Positions 39,611 to 48,387 of a DNA stretch of 64,000 nucleotides are shown here, in pieces. Positions within the stretch are counted from its first letter, which is position 1; the number at the start of each line of letters is the position of its first letter. Source of the DNA: Citrobacter sp. JGM124 (lineage in GTDB: Bacteria; Pseudomonadota; Gammaproteobacteria; Enterobacterales; Enterobacteriaceae); contig NZ_JAERJD010000003.1 of assembly GCF_018257795.1 (NCBI RefSeq), forward strand, positions 248,001-312,000, read 5' to 3'. The translations under genes were made by a program, and so were the position numbers. The notes under the pieces are model-generated. The model made no database searches. It was not told where the DNA came from and saw only the letters and a list, made by a program, of their open reading frames with translations.

Positions 39611-39621
39611 TCGTAGTACAA
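39611..39621. promoter_or_regulatory. DgoR operator candidate 1
   Basis: TCGTAGTACAA, one mismatch from the palindrome TTGTA-G-TACAA found twice more downstream. Together with operator 2 it forms a perfect inverted repeat with 11-bp arms (39613-39623 and 39630-39640). Confidence 0.65.
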
Positions 39622-39631
39622 TCATTATAGA

Positions 39632-39642
39632 TTGTACTACAA
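39632..39642. promoter_or_regulatory. DgoR operator candidate 2
   Basis: Perfect palindrome TTGTA-C-TACAA, centred 21 bp from operator 1. A -10-like CATTAT/TATAGA lies between the two sites, so bound repressor would block RNA polymerase. Confidence 0.7.
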
Positions 39643-39674
39643 TGTTTCAAGCGATATGGATAAAGCCCTGTTGC

Positions 39675-39685
39675 TTGTACTACAA
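39675..39685. promoter_or_regulatory. DgoR operator candidate 3
   Basis: Identical TTGTA-C-TACAA, centred 43 bp (about four turns) from operator 2 and 66 bp before the dgoR start. Confidence 0.65.
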
Positions 39686-39750
39686 AAGTGGAGGCGGTTC
39701 AGGTGTTAATGATAAAGTTGAGCAGTAAATATCATGCCTGAGGATGACAT

Positions 39751-40440
39751 ATGACTCTCAATAAAACGGACCGGATCGTTATTACACTGGGTAAGCAAAT
39801 AGTGAGTGGTAAGTATTTACCTAACTCAGCATTACCGGCAGAAACTGATTTATGTGAAGAGTTTTCAACGTCACGAAATATTATTCGTGAAGTCTTTCGA
39901 TCCTTGATGGCAAAACGCTTAATCATGGTGAAGAAATATTATGGTGCCTATGTCACACAAAAGAATCAGTGGAATTACCTTGATAGTGACGTGCTGCAAT
40001 GGGTTCTGGAAGGTGATGATGACCCGGCTTTGATTAATGCCATGAGTGAGGTCCGAAATCTGGTCGAGCCTGCGATTGCTCGCTGGGCTGCGGAGCGGGC
40101 GACATCAAGCAATCTGGCTGAAATTGAAGCTGCGCTCAACGATATGATTGCGAACAATCAGGACAGGGTTGCTTTTAATGAAGCGGATATACGTTATCAC
40201 GAAGCAGTACTGAATTCAGTTAATAACCCGGTACTGCAACAGCTTAATGTTGCAATCAGCTCACTTCAGCTTGCTGTTTTTGAAAGAACCTGGCGCGGTG
40301 ATGAAGGCAATATGCCGAAAACACTCGAAGAGCATAAAGCCCTGTTTGATGCGATTCGGCATCAAGATGGTGATGCGGCAGAGAAAGCGGCGCTTAATAT
40401 GATTGCGAGCTCAACACGAAGGCTTAAGGAAATAATATGA
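39751..40440 (+). CDS. dgoR: GntR/FadR-type repressor of D-galactonate catabolism
   Basis: 229 residues, the E. coli length. N-terminal winged helix (about 10-72: GKYLPNSALPAETDLCEEFS, TSRNIIREVFRSL) and an all-helical FCD ligand domain (about 95-225) with metal-binding histidines (RYHEAVLNS, EEHKALFDAI). In E. coli it represses the dgo operon and is released by D-galactonate. First gene of the operon with three palindromes just upstream, so autoregulated. Confidence 0.95.
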   Translation: MTLNKTDRIVITLGKQIVSGKYLPNSALPAETDLCEEFSTSRNIIREVFRSLMAKRLIMVKKYYGAYVTQKNQWNYLDSDVLQWVLEGDDDPALINAMSEVRNLVEPAIARWAAERATSSNLAEIEAALNDMIANNQDRVAFNEADIRYHEAVLNSVNNPVLQQLNVAISSLQLAVFERTWRGDEGNMPKTLEEHKALFDAIRHQDGDAAEKAALNMIASSTRRLKEII

Positions 40441-41312
40441 CAACACGCTATATCGTCATTGACTGGGGATCGACAAATCTGCGCGCCTGGCTTTATCAAA
40501 ATGATGAATGCCTCGGGAGCCGATTTTCAGAAGCAGGAGTGACCAGGCTCAATGGTCGTTCCCCAAAAACGGTACTAGCTGAAGTATTAGGAAACTGGTG
40601 GGACAGTGACACGCTTATCGTGATGGCGGGCATGATTGGGAGCAATGTGGGTTGGAAAGTTGCACCTTATCTTCCTGTGCCGACACATTTATCCGCCATT
40701 AGTGAGCAGCTGTTGCCTGTCGCACACAATATCTGGATTGTACCGGGGTTATCTGTATCCCGGGGTGATAATCATAACGTCATACGCGGTGAAGAAACCC
40801 AGCTCATGGGAGCACATGCCATTTCTCCGTCTTCGGTGTATGTCATGCCCGGGACTCACTGCAAGTGGGTACGGGTCTGCGGGGATCAGATCACAGATTT
40901 TCGGACGGTGATGACGGGTGAATTGCACTATTTGCTTCTGCAACACTCGCTAATTGGCGCAGGCTTGCCGGAGCAAGAACATTGTGCAGAGGCCTATAAA
41001 GCCGGCCTGGAACATGGGTTTTCAACCCCAGCCATTCTTCCCAAATTGTTTGAAGTCCGAGCTTCACACGTTTTGGGTGCATTACCACGTGAACATGTCA
41101 GTGAGTTTTTATCAGGTCTGTTAATTGGTTCAGAGGTTCTTTCCATGAGTGATTACTTGACTGACGAACCGATAACTATCGTTGCTGGGGATTCTCTGTC
41201 ACATCGTTATCAACAAGCGTTTAACGAAATAGGGCGTAAATCTTCAGTGGTTTCCGGAGATGTAGCATTTCAAACAGGTATAAGGAGTATTGCAGATGCA
41301 ATGGCAAACTAA
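40437..41312 (+). CDS. dgoK: 2-dehydro-3-deoxygalactonokinase
   Basis: 291 residues (E. coli 292). Phosphorylates 2-keto-3-deoxygalactonate at O6 in the De Ley-Doudoroff pathway. ASKHA-like phosphate loop IDWGSTNLRAWL at the N-terminus, then MAGMIGSNVGWK and PGTHCKWV. ATGA overlap with dgoR and a 17-base overlap with dgoA indicate coupled translation. Confidence 0.94.
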   Translation: MTTRYIVIDWGSTNLRAWLYQNDECLGSRFSEAGVTRLNGRSPKTVLAEVLGNWWDSDTLIVMAGMIGSNVGWKVAPYLPVPTHLSAISEQLLPVAHNIWIVPGLSVSRGDNHNVIRGEETQLMGAHAISPSSVYVMPGTHCKWVRVCGDQITDFRTVMTGELHYLLLQHSLIGAGLPEQEHCAEAYKAGLEHGFSTPAILPKLFEVRASHVLGALPREHVSEFLSGLLIGSEVLSMSDYLTDEPITIVAGDSLSHRYQQAFNEIGRKSSVVSGDVAFQTGIRSIADAMAN

Positions 41313-41913
41313 ACTTCCTCTTATTGCTATTTTACGAGGTATTACCCCGAAAGAGGCCGTCGCACATGTTGGTGCGATTATCGAGGCGGGTTTTGACGCA
41401 ATAGAGATCCCACTTAACTCACCAGAGTGGGAAAAAAGTATTCCTTTAATTATTCAGGCATATGGTGATAAAGCACTGATTGGTGCCGGGACAGTGCTTA
41501 AAGCCGAACAAGTCGATCAGCTCGCTGATATGGGATGCAAACTGATTGTGACCCCGAATATACAACCTGAGGTTATTCGTCGGGCGGTAAGTTTTGGAAT
41601 GACGGTCTGCCCGGGGTGTGCAACTGCAAGTGAGGCATTTACCGCATTAGATGCGGGAGCACAATCGCTAAAAATATTTCCTTCCTCAACCTTTGGGCCT
41701 GATTACATCAAAGCACTCAAGGCAGTGCTCCCACCTGATGTGCCTGTTTTTGCCGTTGGTGGCGTGACACCTGAAAATCTGCATGAGTGGATAAAAGCAG
41801 GGTGCGTAGGGGCCGGACTGGGGGGCGACCTTTATCGTGCGGGCCAATCTATTGAGCGAACTGCAACACAAGCGGCCAGATTTACTAAAGCGTACCAAGA
41901 GGCAATGCAATGA
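41296..41913 (+). CDS. dgoA: 2-dehydro-3-deoxy-6-phosphogalactonate aldolase
   Basis: 205 residues from the ATG at 41296 (E. coli length), with AAGGAG at 41282-41287. Class I aldolase giving pyruvate and glyceraldehyde-3-phosphate. Key pieces: ILRGITP, EIPLNSP (catalytic Glu), [10 protein letters not shown], and the Schiff-base lysine in QSLKIFPSS near 126. Overlaps dgoK and dgoD. Confidence 0.95.
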   Translation: MQWQTKLPLIAILRGITPKEAVAHVGAIIEAGFDAIEIPLNSPEWEKSIPLIIQAYGDKALIGAGTVLKAEQVDQLADMGCKLIVTPNIQPEVIRRAVSFGMTVCPGCATASEAFTALDAGAQSLKIFPSSTFGPDYIKALKAVLPPDVPVFAVGGVTPENLHEWIKAGCVGAGLGGDLYRAGQSIERTATQAARFTKAYQEAMQ

Positions 41914-43058
41914 AAATTACCAAACTGACTACTTATCGTTTACCGCCCCGCTGGATGTTTCTAAAAATAGAAACCGATGAAGGTGTGGTTGGCTGGGGTG
42001 AGCCTGTTATCGAAGGTCGCGCACGTACAGTAGAAGCCGCAGTGCATGAACTGGGGGACTATCTCATTGGGCAGGATCCCGCGCGTATTAATGATTTATG
42101 GCAAGTCATGTACCGTGCTGGTTTCTATCGTGGAGGCCCGATCTTGATGAGTGCTATTGCTGGTATCGATCAGGCATTGTGGGATATTAAAGGTAAAGTA
42201 TTAAATGCCCCAGTCTGGCAGCTGATGGGTGGACTCGTACGGGATAGAATTAAAGCCTACAGCTGGGTGGGCGGTGACCGTCCTGCAGATGTTATTAATG
42301 GCATGAAAAAATTAAAGAGTATTGGTTTTGATACTTTCAAACTCAATGGCTGTGAAGAAATGGGGATCATCGACAATTTCCATAAAGTAGATGCAGCCGT
42401 TGATGTTGTTGCCCAAATCAGAGAAGAGTTTGGTCATAATATTGAGTTTGGTCTGGATTTTCATGGTCGGGTCAGTGCGCCGATGGCCAAAATATTAATT
42501 AAAGAATTAGAACAATATCGCCCATTATTTATTGAAGAGCCGGTGTTAGCTGAACAGGCAGAATATTATCCACGCCTGGCAGCACAAACCTCAATACCAT
42601 TAGCTGCTGGTGAACGCATGTTCTCGCGCTTTGAATTTAAACGCGTGCTGGATGCCGGTGGTCTGGCAATTTTACAACCTGACTTATCTCATGCCGGTGG
42701 CCTGACCGAATGCTACAAAATAGCCGGTATGGCTGAAGCATACGATGTGTCATTAGCACCGCATTGCCCACTGGGCCCTATTGCCTTAGCCGCCTGTTTG
42801 CATATCGACTTTGTGTCACATAATGCGGTATTCCAGGAGCAAAGCATGGGTATCCATTATAATCAGGGTGCAGAATTACTTGATTTTGTTAAAAATAAAG
42901 ATGACTTTAATATGGAAGGAGGATATTTCAAACCATTAATGAAACCTGGTTTGGGTGTTGAAATAGATGAAGATAAAGTCATTGAACTCAGCAAAAAAGC
43001 ACCTGACTGGCGTAATCCAGTATGGCGTCTGGCTGATGGTGCTGTGGCTGAATGGTAA
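41910..43058 (+). CDS. dgoD: D-galactonate dehydratase
   Basis: 382 residues, E. coli length. Enolase-superfamily (mandelate racemase subgroup) enzyme that dehydrates D-galactonate to 2-keto-3-deoxygalactonate. Metal ligands lie in GLDFHGRV near 184, FIEEPVL near 209 and AAGERMFSR near 235. The catalytic His is in [10 protein letters not shown] near 284. ATGA overlap with dgoA. Confidence 0.96.
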   Translation: MKITKLTTYRLPPRWMFLKIETDEGVVGWGEPVIEGRARTVEAAVHELGDYLIGQDPARINDLWQVMYRAGFYRGGPILMSAIAGIDQALWDIKGKVLNAPVWQLMGGLVRDRIKAYSWVGGDRPADVINGMKKLKSIGFDTFKLNGCEEMGIIDNFHKVDAAVDVVAQIREEFGHNIEFGLDFHGRVSAPMAKILIKELEQYRPLFIEEPVLAEQAEYYPRLAAQTSIPLAAGERMFSRFEFKRVLDAGGLAILQPDLSHAGGLTECYKIAGMAEAYDVSLAPHCPLGPIALAACLHIDFVSHNAVFQEQSMGIHYNQGAELLDFVKNKDDFNMEGGYFKPLMKPGLGVEIDEDKVIELSKKAPDWRNPVWRLADGAVAEW

Positions 43059-43172
43059 TATTCAATTAAATACTGATAAATCAATATTAATTAATTTTTA
43101 GTTTTATCTCTGTTTTTCTCTTGTGAATTACATATGTCATATATTAAATGTTATGTGATGAGGTAATAAATT

Positions 43173-44480
43173 ATGAGCATTGCCCTCTATACTTCTACGC
43201 TAAAAAAATTAAATATTAAAATACTGCCTTTCGCGATCATTGGTTATTTTATTGCGAATCTTGATAAAACAAATATTTCTATCGCAGCATTACAAATGAA
43301 TGCTGATTTGGGGCTGACAGCAAGCATGTATGGCCTTGGGGTAGGGATGTTTTATATTTCTTATATTATTTTCGAGATCCCAAGTAATATTATAATGACC
43401 CGGGTTGGGGCACGAATCTGGATTGCAAGGATAATGATAACCTGGGGCCTGGTGAGCGCGGGGATGTCATTAGTCCAGACACCGACTCAGCTGTATGTCA
43501 TGCGCTTCCTTCTCGGTATGGCGGAAGCGGGATTTACCCCAGGCATCATTTATTATATTTCATGCTGGTTTCCAAAGAGTAACCGCGCACGAGCCATGTC
43601 ATTCTTCTATATGGGGTCGGTACTGGCATCGGTCATCGGTTTGCCGTTATCGGGTTCTATTTTAGACATGCATGGCATTGCGAACATTGCCGGCTGGCGC
43701 TGGATGTTTGGCCTGGAAGGCCTCCCGGCGGTTATCCTGGGTATCGTTGTATTATGGAAATTACCTTCCAGCCCGGAGAAAGCGCATTGGTTGTCTGAAC
43801 CGGAGAAAAAATGGCTGGTATCCACCTTACAACAAGATAATCAAGGTGCTGTATTAACGAAAAATCATTCATGGCTCAGTTCATTTAAAAATAAAGTCGT
43901 ACTGATCCTTAGCCTGGTCTGGTTCTTACAAGCTTTTGGCTCCATAGGTATTACATTATTTTTACCACTGATTATTAAGAGCATGGCCAGCGAGCAAAGT
44001 AATTTTGTTATTAGTTTACTCTCCGCAGTGCCATTTATATTTGCGTGCCTGTTTATGTATCTCAATGGCCGCCATTCCGATCTGACTAAGGAACGCTCAT
44101 TACATTTAGGATTACCACTTATCCTCGCCGGGGTCTCATTAGCCCTTGCGATATACAGCAATAATCTGTTGATCTCATATATTCTTTTAGTTCTTACTGT
44201 TGGCTTTAATTTCGCGCTGACCCCTATTTTCTGGGCTGTCACAACAGAAAAACTGGCAGGTGTTGCGGCAGCGGCTTCGATTGCCTTTATTAACACCATA
44301 GCAAATTTTGTCGGGCTGGGATTGCCACCGATTCTAGGAAAAATTAAAGATCTCACCAACAGCTATCACTATGGCTTGCTTATTGTCGCAATAGCTCTTG
44401 TTCTTGGCGGACTAATTGGCATAGCCGTGGCTCGTACGAAAAAAACAACATCAATAAACAGTTCTGATTTCTCATCTTAA
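43173..44480 (+). CDS. dgoT: D-galactonate:H+ symporter
   Basis: 435 residues. Anion:cation symporter family of the MFS with 12 helices. The first loop NLDKTNISIAALQMN with its acidic residue is typical of DgoT/ExuT-type hexonate carriers. It imports D-galactonate into the cytoplasm. 114 bp separate it from dgoD; I see no terminator in the gap, so it is likely in the same operon. Confidence 0.93.
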   Translation: MSIALYTSTLKKLNIKILPFAIIGYFIANLDKTNISIAALQMNADLGLTASMYGLGVGMFYISYIIFEIPSNIIMTRVGARIWIARIMITWGLVSAGMSLVQTPTQLYVMRFLLGMAEAGFTPGIIYYISCWFPKSNRARAMSFFYMGSVLASVIGLPLSGSILDMHGIANIAGWRWMFGLEGLPAVILGIVVLWKLPSSPEKAHWLSEPEKKWLVSTLQQDNQGAVLTKNHSWLSSFKNKVVLILSLVWFLQAFGSIGITLFLPLIIKSMASEQSNFVISLLSAVPFIFACLFMYLNGRHSDLTKERSLHLGLPLILAGVSLALAIYSNNLLISYILLVLTVGFNFALTPIFWAVTTEKLAGVAAAASIAFINTIANFVGLGLPPILGKIKDLTNSYHYGLLIVAIALVLGGLIGIAVARTKKTTSINSSDFSS

Positions 44481-44494
44481 AAGAAGACAAATAT

Positions 44495-45439
44495 ATGAAA
44501 ACTAAGATTCTCAAACAGGCATCATTACCCGATCAGCTCACTGAAAAACTTGAACTGTTATATGATATCTGTGAGTACGATACGCTTTCAGCAGAAACGT
44601 TTGCAGCACTGGCGAAAGAATTTACTGTTATGATCACTAATGGTGAAGCGGTTGTGACCCGTGAGCTTATTGAAAGCCTGCCTTCACTAGAGATGATTGC
44701 GGTATTTGGTGTGGGTTATGACGGTGTGGATACTGCTGCCGCGGCGGATAACCATGTTGCGGTCAGCCATACTCCTGGCGTCTTAACTGATGATGTGGCT
44801 GATTTAGCTGTCGGCCTGATGCTGGCGACATCCCGGCAGATTGTTGGCGCCCAGAAATTTATTGAGGCTGGTGGCTGGAAACAAGGTGGTTTCCCCTGGA
44901 CGCGTAAAGTGTCAGGCTCACGGCTGGGCATTATCGGCATGGGGCGGATAGGCAAGGCCATTGCCCAACGCTGTGAAGGTTTTTCGATGAAAATCTCCTA
45001 CAGTGACCGTATTGAAATCCCCGGGGTGGACTATCCTTGGGTGGAAGATATCTGTGCCCTGGCAGCACAAAGTGATTTCTTAATGGTGTGTACACCAGGT
45101 ACCTCAGAAAATAAAGCGCTGATTGATGGGCCCGTACTCAAAGCACTGGGATCCGATGGGGTATTGATCAATATCTCTCGCGGCAGTGTTGTCAACGAAG
45201 CCGCCCTGGTTGAAGCATTAACACAGGGGGTTATTGCCGGGGCTGGCCTGGACGTATTCTGCGATGAACCGAATGTGCCCGTGGCATTGTTGCATCATAA
45301 TAATGTGGTTGTGACACCTCACATGGCCAGCGCCACCTGGTCAACAAGGACGGCAATGTCACAGTTGGTTTTGGATAACGTCGCGAGCTGGGCGGAAAAT
45401 AAAACACTGGTGACCCCCATCCCAGAGATGAGCCAGTAG
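44495..45439 (+). CDS. D-2-hydroxyacid dehydrogenase in the dgo operon
   Basis: 314 residues, NAD(P)-dependent. Nucleotide-binding GIIGMGRIGKAIA near 146. The catalytic trio is Arg in NISRGSVVNE near 226, Glu in DVFCDEPNVP near 255 and His in TPHMASAT near 280. Similar to GhrB-type glyoxylate/hydroxypyruvate and 2-ketogluconate reductases. It starts 14 bp after dgoT, so it is almost certainly cotranscribed, although E. coli dgoRKADT lacks it. It may reduce or oxidise a keto-acid related to galactonate. The substrate is unknown. Confidence 0.85.
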   Translation: MKTKILKQASLPDQLTEKLELLYDICEYDTLSAETFAALAKEFTVMITNGEAVVTRELIESLPSLEMIAVFGVGYDGVDTAAAADNHVAVSHTPGVLTDDVADLAVGLMLATSRQIVGAQKFIEAGGWKQGGFPWTRKVSGSRLGIIGMGRIGKAIAQRCEGFSMKISYSDRIEIPGVDYPWVEDICALAAQSDFLMVCTPGTSENKALIDGPVLKALGSDGVLINISRGSVVNEAALVEALTQGVIAGAGLDVFCDEPNVPVALLHHNNVVVTPHMASATWSTRTAMSQLVLDNVASWAENKTLVTPIPEMSQ

Positions 45440-45456
45440 CCTTATTGATTTTTAGA

Positions 45457-45489
45457 ATAATTCAAGTTGCAATCTGCAACTTGAATTAT
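45457..45489. repeat. 15-bp palindrome at the end of the dgo operon
   Basis: ATAATTCAAGTTGCA (45457-45471) / TGCAACTTGAATTAT (45475-45489), perfect, loop ATC. It resembles short palindromes of the AATTCAAGTTGC type that I recall as dispersed in enterobacterial genomes. It may also act as the operon's transcript end, though only ATATCT follows. Confidence 0.6.
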
Positions 45490-45586
45490 ATCTGATGCAG
45501 TAATTTATTTTATAAGCTATTTAAGAATGGTAATAGTCGTCCGAATAATACTCACGAATGCTTTATTCGTTTAGACATGACGGGTG

Positions 45587-45928
45587 TCAGCACACTTTAT
45601 TTCTATTTCTGATATACGTAGGTATCTGAAAGTCAGTTTCAGATACAACTTTTTCATAAGATGTTACTTCATTTATCAGGGGCGTTAAATAGCAAGCCCT
45701 CATTCTGCACATATCACCACAATTAATGCCAGGGCCAATGGTATCCATTTTTGTTGTGGCTTCAACACGCCATATATCATGGTACTCTTCACAATACTTG
45801 TTGATCACATAGTCAGTTGACTGCACATGACCTTCAAAATCTATTAACTTAACAATTTTACCATTATTTTCAGGGAACTTCGGGTTACCAGATATTATTG
45901 CATACTGACCTTTAACTAAGCCATTCAT
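45587..45928 (-). CDS. Unknown 113-residue protein
   Basis: Credible gene: AGGAGAGG lies 4-5 bases before the ATG. The N-terminal part (GQYAIISGNPKFPENNGKIV) reads like a small SH3/KOW-type beta fold. Cysteines cluster in NCGDMCRMRACY near 70-81. No signal peptide or membrane segment. No family recognised. AT-rich and isolated, the first of three unknown genes. Confidence 0.6.
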   Translation of the reverse strand: MNGLVKGQYAIISGNPKFPENNGKIVKLIDFEGHVQSTDYVINKYCEEYHDIWRVEATTKMDTIGPGINCGDMCRMRACYLTPLINEVTSYEKVVSETDFQIPTYIRNRNKVC

Positions 45929-46282
45929 GATCCTCTCCTAAAAAATAGCCACCCGTGGTGAGCCAGCCTGAAAAAACATCCTATATCAATAAACTGTAGT
46001 AAAACAAGAGGTTATCTCTGCCTTTCAATGTCTGTGAATATTTTCAACTATAATTCATTGAATCATATGGGATTTATATGAAATCGTTTCATGTTGAGGC
46101 TGTGAAATGAACCGCAATAACATTCCTGTTTTCTATTTTGACATTCGATTATGAAAATCTGACATAATAATTAAAGAATACCGTGCTCCATGGCGGCAGG
46201 TGTTTAAGTAGAGAATGACATAATAAATTTGATTTTTATATCTAATTGATATATTTTCAAAAAAAAGAAAAGGACAGACAGT

Positions 46283-46885
46283 ATGCCTAAATATATTGGA
46301 ATGACAGATCACGCGCAACTGCGGCTACACCAGCGTTCTTCTCTTTCTGTTGATGAAATCAATGAACTCATTCATTATAAAATTTATATAACCCTTGGTT
46401 CCAAGCCAGGGATACAGAAAGTCCATCTATTGATCTACAGTGTAAAAGATTCTGCATGGTTTGTTATCGTAAAAGATATCATCAATGGTGATATCATTAC
46501 TTTTCTCACTGAGGAATATCATAATAATTTATTTGAGAAAATTGAGCAGAGTGCTAAAGATGAAATTTATACTTTAACACTGGCATGGCAGTCGAGTATA
46601 ACTACCCCCGTTAAACGCCCGGCGGTGAATATCAATATAGCCTTAGGGTATGTTGACGCCTCCGGGTACAGGAAAGTAAAAAAAATATATGCTATTCCGT
46701 ATTCTGAGCTCACCACCCGGAAAGAAAATTTTTTTGAGTCATCAGAGTATCATGATCTTAAAAAAAGGGTACTGAATGGTGTTCAAAGCGGGAACATTGG
46801 CAATATATCAGTAGGCAAAGGCATTGAACCACTTTTTTTAAAAATTTCTTTCAGTAAAAGTGACTTTGTTATTGTTGAACTGTAG
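46283..46885 (+). CDS. Unknown protein with DUF4258-like N-terminus
   Basis: 200 residues with AAGGACAG upstream of the ATG. The first 80 residues (HAQLRLHQRSSLSVDEINEL ... AWFVIVKDIINGDIITFL) resemble DUF4258 or BrnT/RelE-like small folds, in which a conserved H-x-R-x3-R start precedes a beta-sheet. The remainder is unlike anything I know. Its 3' end overlaps the convergent downstream gene by 17 bp. A toxin-like role is possible but not shown. Confidence 0.6.
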   Translation: MPKYIGMTDHAQLRLHQRSSLSVDEINELIHYKIYITLGSKPGIQKVHLLIYSVKDSAWFVIVKDIINGDIITFLTEEYHNNLFEKIEQSAKDEIYTLTLAWQSSITTPVKRPAVNINIALGYVDASGYRKVKKIYAIPYSELTTRKENFFESSEYHDLKKRVLNGVQSGNIGNISVGKGIEPLFLKISFSKSDFVIVEL

Positions 46886-47735
46886 CCTGCCTTTTATGCA
46901 ACTCAGTGCAGGTACTGCATGGGGTAAAACCAAGTGCATCAAGTATACTGCTTGAGTAGGCGTGATCGCTGGTTTTATTGATTTTTGTTATTTTTTGAAA
47001 AATGTCACCTTTCACTCTCTCTTTTGCCCCATGCCATTCATCAATGATGATATATTCATCACGAGTCATTTTATTGGCTTTTAAAAATTCCCCCCGCAAG
47101 TGTGATGCTCTACCGAATTTTTGGATTGTTTTCTTGTTATTATTATATAATTCAAGTGCCATAGAAAAGCTCTGGCTACAGGGGTCATTCTCAGACTCCA
47201 GTATGTTTAACATGTCTTGAGTATAAGCTTTGCCACTATTTTTATAATGCATTTTTTCAATGTTCTTGATACTGACGCCAAATGCCACACTGGCCTTAAA
47301 GTAAAAAACATCAGGCTTCTCATTAAAAAGAGACATGTTATCAAGAAAGAATCTTCTGTAATCTTCAATCCTGTTTTCAGGAATTTCATTTGGAATAACG
47401 AAATTTTGATAATCTGATACTAACTTGGGGCAGTTATCATAATAGTGATAGGTTTTTTTATTATGTATGAAAACAAGGCGGGTTCTTTTTTCTACTGTGA
47501 GTTGTTTGCTCTTTATTCTGTTTTTTATGCTTTCAGGTGTTTCAGTATTAAGTATTTCATTTACGGAAACGAGTTTGACTAAACTTTCCACCTCGGGATC
47601 AGATAAAACATGCAGGGTGGAATATTCACGGACAATATGATTAATGGAGTCGCGCGCACGGGAGGAGGTGTCGTAGTCTATCTCTAATAATCCTGAGATT
47701 GCATACAGTGTATTTTTAGTAACAAACACGTCCAT
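46869..47735 (-). CDS. Unknown protein with a split His/Cys metal motif
   Basis: 288 residues from the ATG at 47735 (a TTG at 47756 is an alternative). Very AT-rich. It contains YHYYDNCPKLV near residue 97 and, at the far C-terminus, GFTPCSTC. Together these resemble the His-x3-Cys ... Gly-x2-Pro-Cys-x2-Cys zinc motif seen in Ada-like and nuclease-associated domains, but with about 170 residues in between. A middle helical part (KASVAFGVSIKNIEKM) is present. No transmembrane segment. Function unknown. Confidence 0.6.
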   Translation of the reverse strand: MDVFVTKNTLYAISGLLEIDYDTSSRARDSINHIVREYSTLHVLSDPEVESLVKLVSVNEILNTETPESIKNRIKSKQLTVEKRTRLVFIHNKKTYHYYDNCPKLVSDYQNFVIPNEIPENRIEDYRRFFLDNMSLFNEKPDVFYFKASVAFGVSIKNIEKMHYKNSGKAYTQDMLNILESENDPCSQSFSMALELYNNNKKTIQKFGRASHLRGEFLKANKMTRDEYIIIDEWHGAKERVKGDIFQKITKINKTSDHAYSSSILDALGFTPCSTCTELHKRQATVQQ

Positions 47736-48387
47736 TATAGCCCCGAATTCGCGCAAGTCTGTATTGAAAATATACAGACATATAAATTGACATGATTGTA
47801 TACTCTATTTTACAAATGTAAAAATAATTATTGCGATAGCGTTGCGGAAATACTTTTGAGCCATCTCCATTGTTACGTCCGCTCCCGCTTATTAAAGACC
47901 TGCACTGACTCGCGTCTTTCGCATGGCGGGGAATATCTCCGGTGAAAAGCCCCCAGTTTTAACCGGCTCTTTTCAGGGGCCGCCTTGGGGCCAGTACCGG
48001 GCGATGCTCCATTCCTGGCTCCGTGACTCAGCCAGAATGATTGGCATGGTATTGCCCATGGTGCTGTCAGCCTGCTTGCCAATCAAATGGTTACTGGAGT
48101 TATTGTTATAAACGTTATTCAGCGGTGTTTAAATATACTGTTATCTGTATTTTGGTATGAACATTATTTCTAACAATATCATAAGTCTATTTATCATTAT
48201 GCTTGTATAGAAAAGGTCTGATGAATATCAGGGATCTGCCAGACAATTTTTTCATTGTATATTCGCTGGTTGCTATACTATCTTCTAACCATTCGTTCAG
48301 GGCATTGCTCTGTGTGTTAATGGACGACGGGTCTCTTTCCTGCACGTAAACCGTACTCACACTTATATTCAGGTTTTTAATTTCGCC
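47736..48387. other. Intergenic region with a possible gene fragment
   Basis: About 650 bp. GC content rises between 47880 and 48110, where the minus strand reads GKQADSTMGNTMPIILAES, then an in-frame stop, then KTGGFSPEIFPAMRKTR. This could be a scrap of a lost gene, but no family is recognised. The AT-rich remainder must hold the promoter of the diguanylate cyclase gene. Confidence 0.35.
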
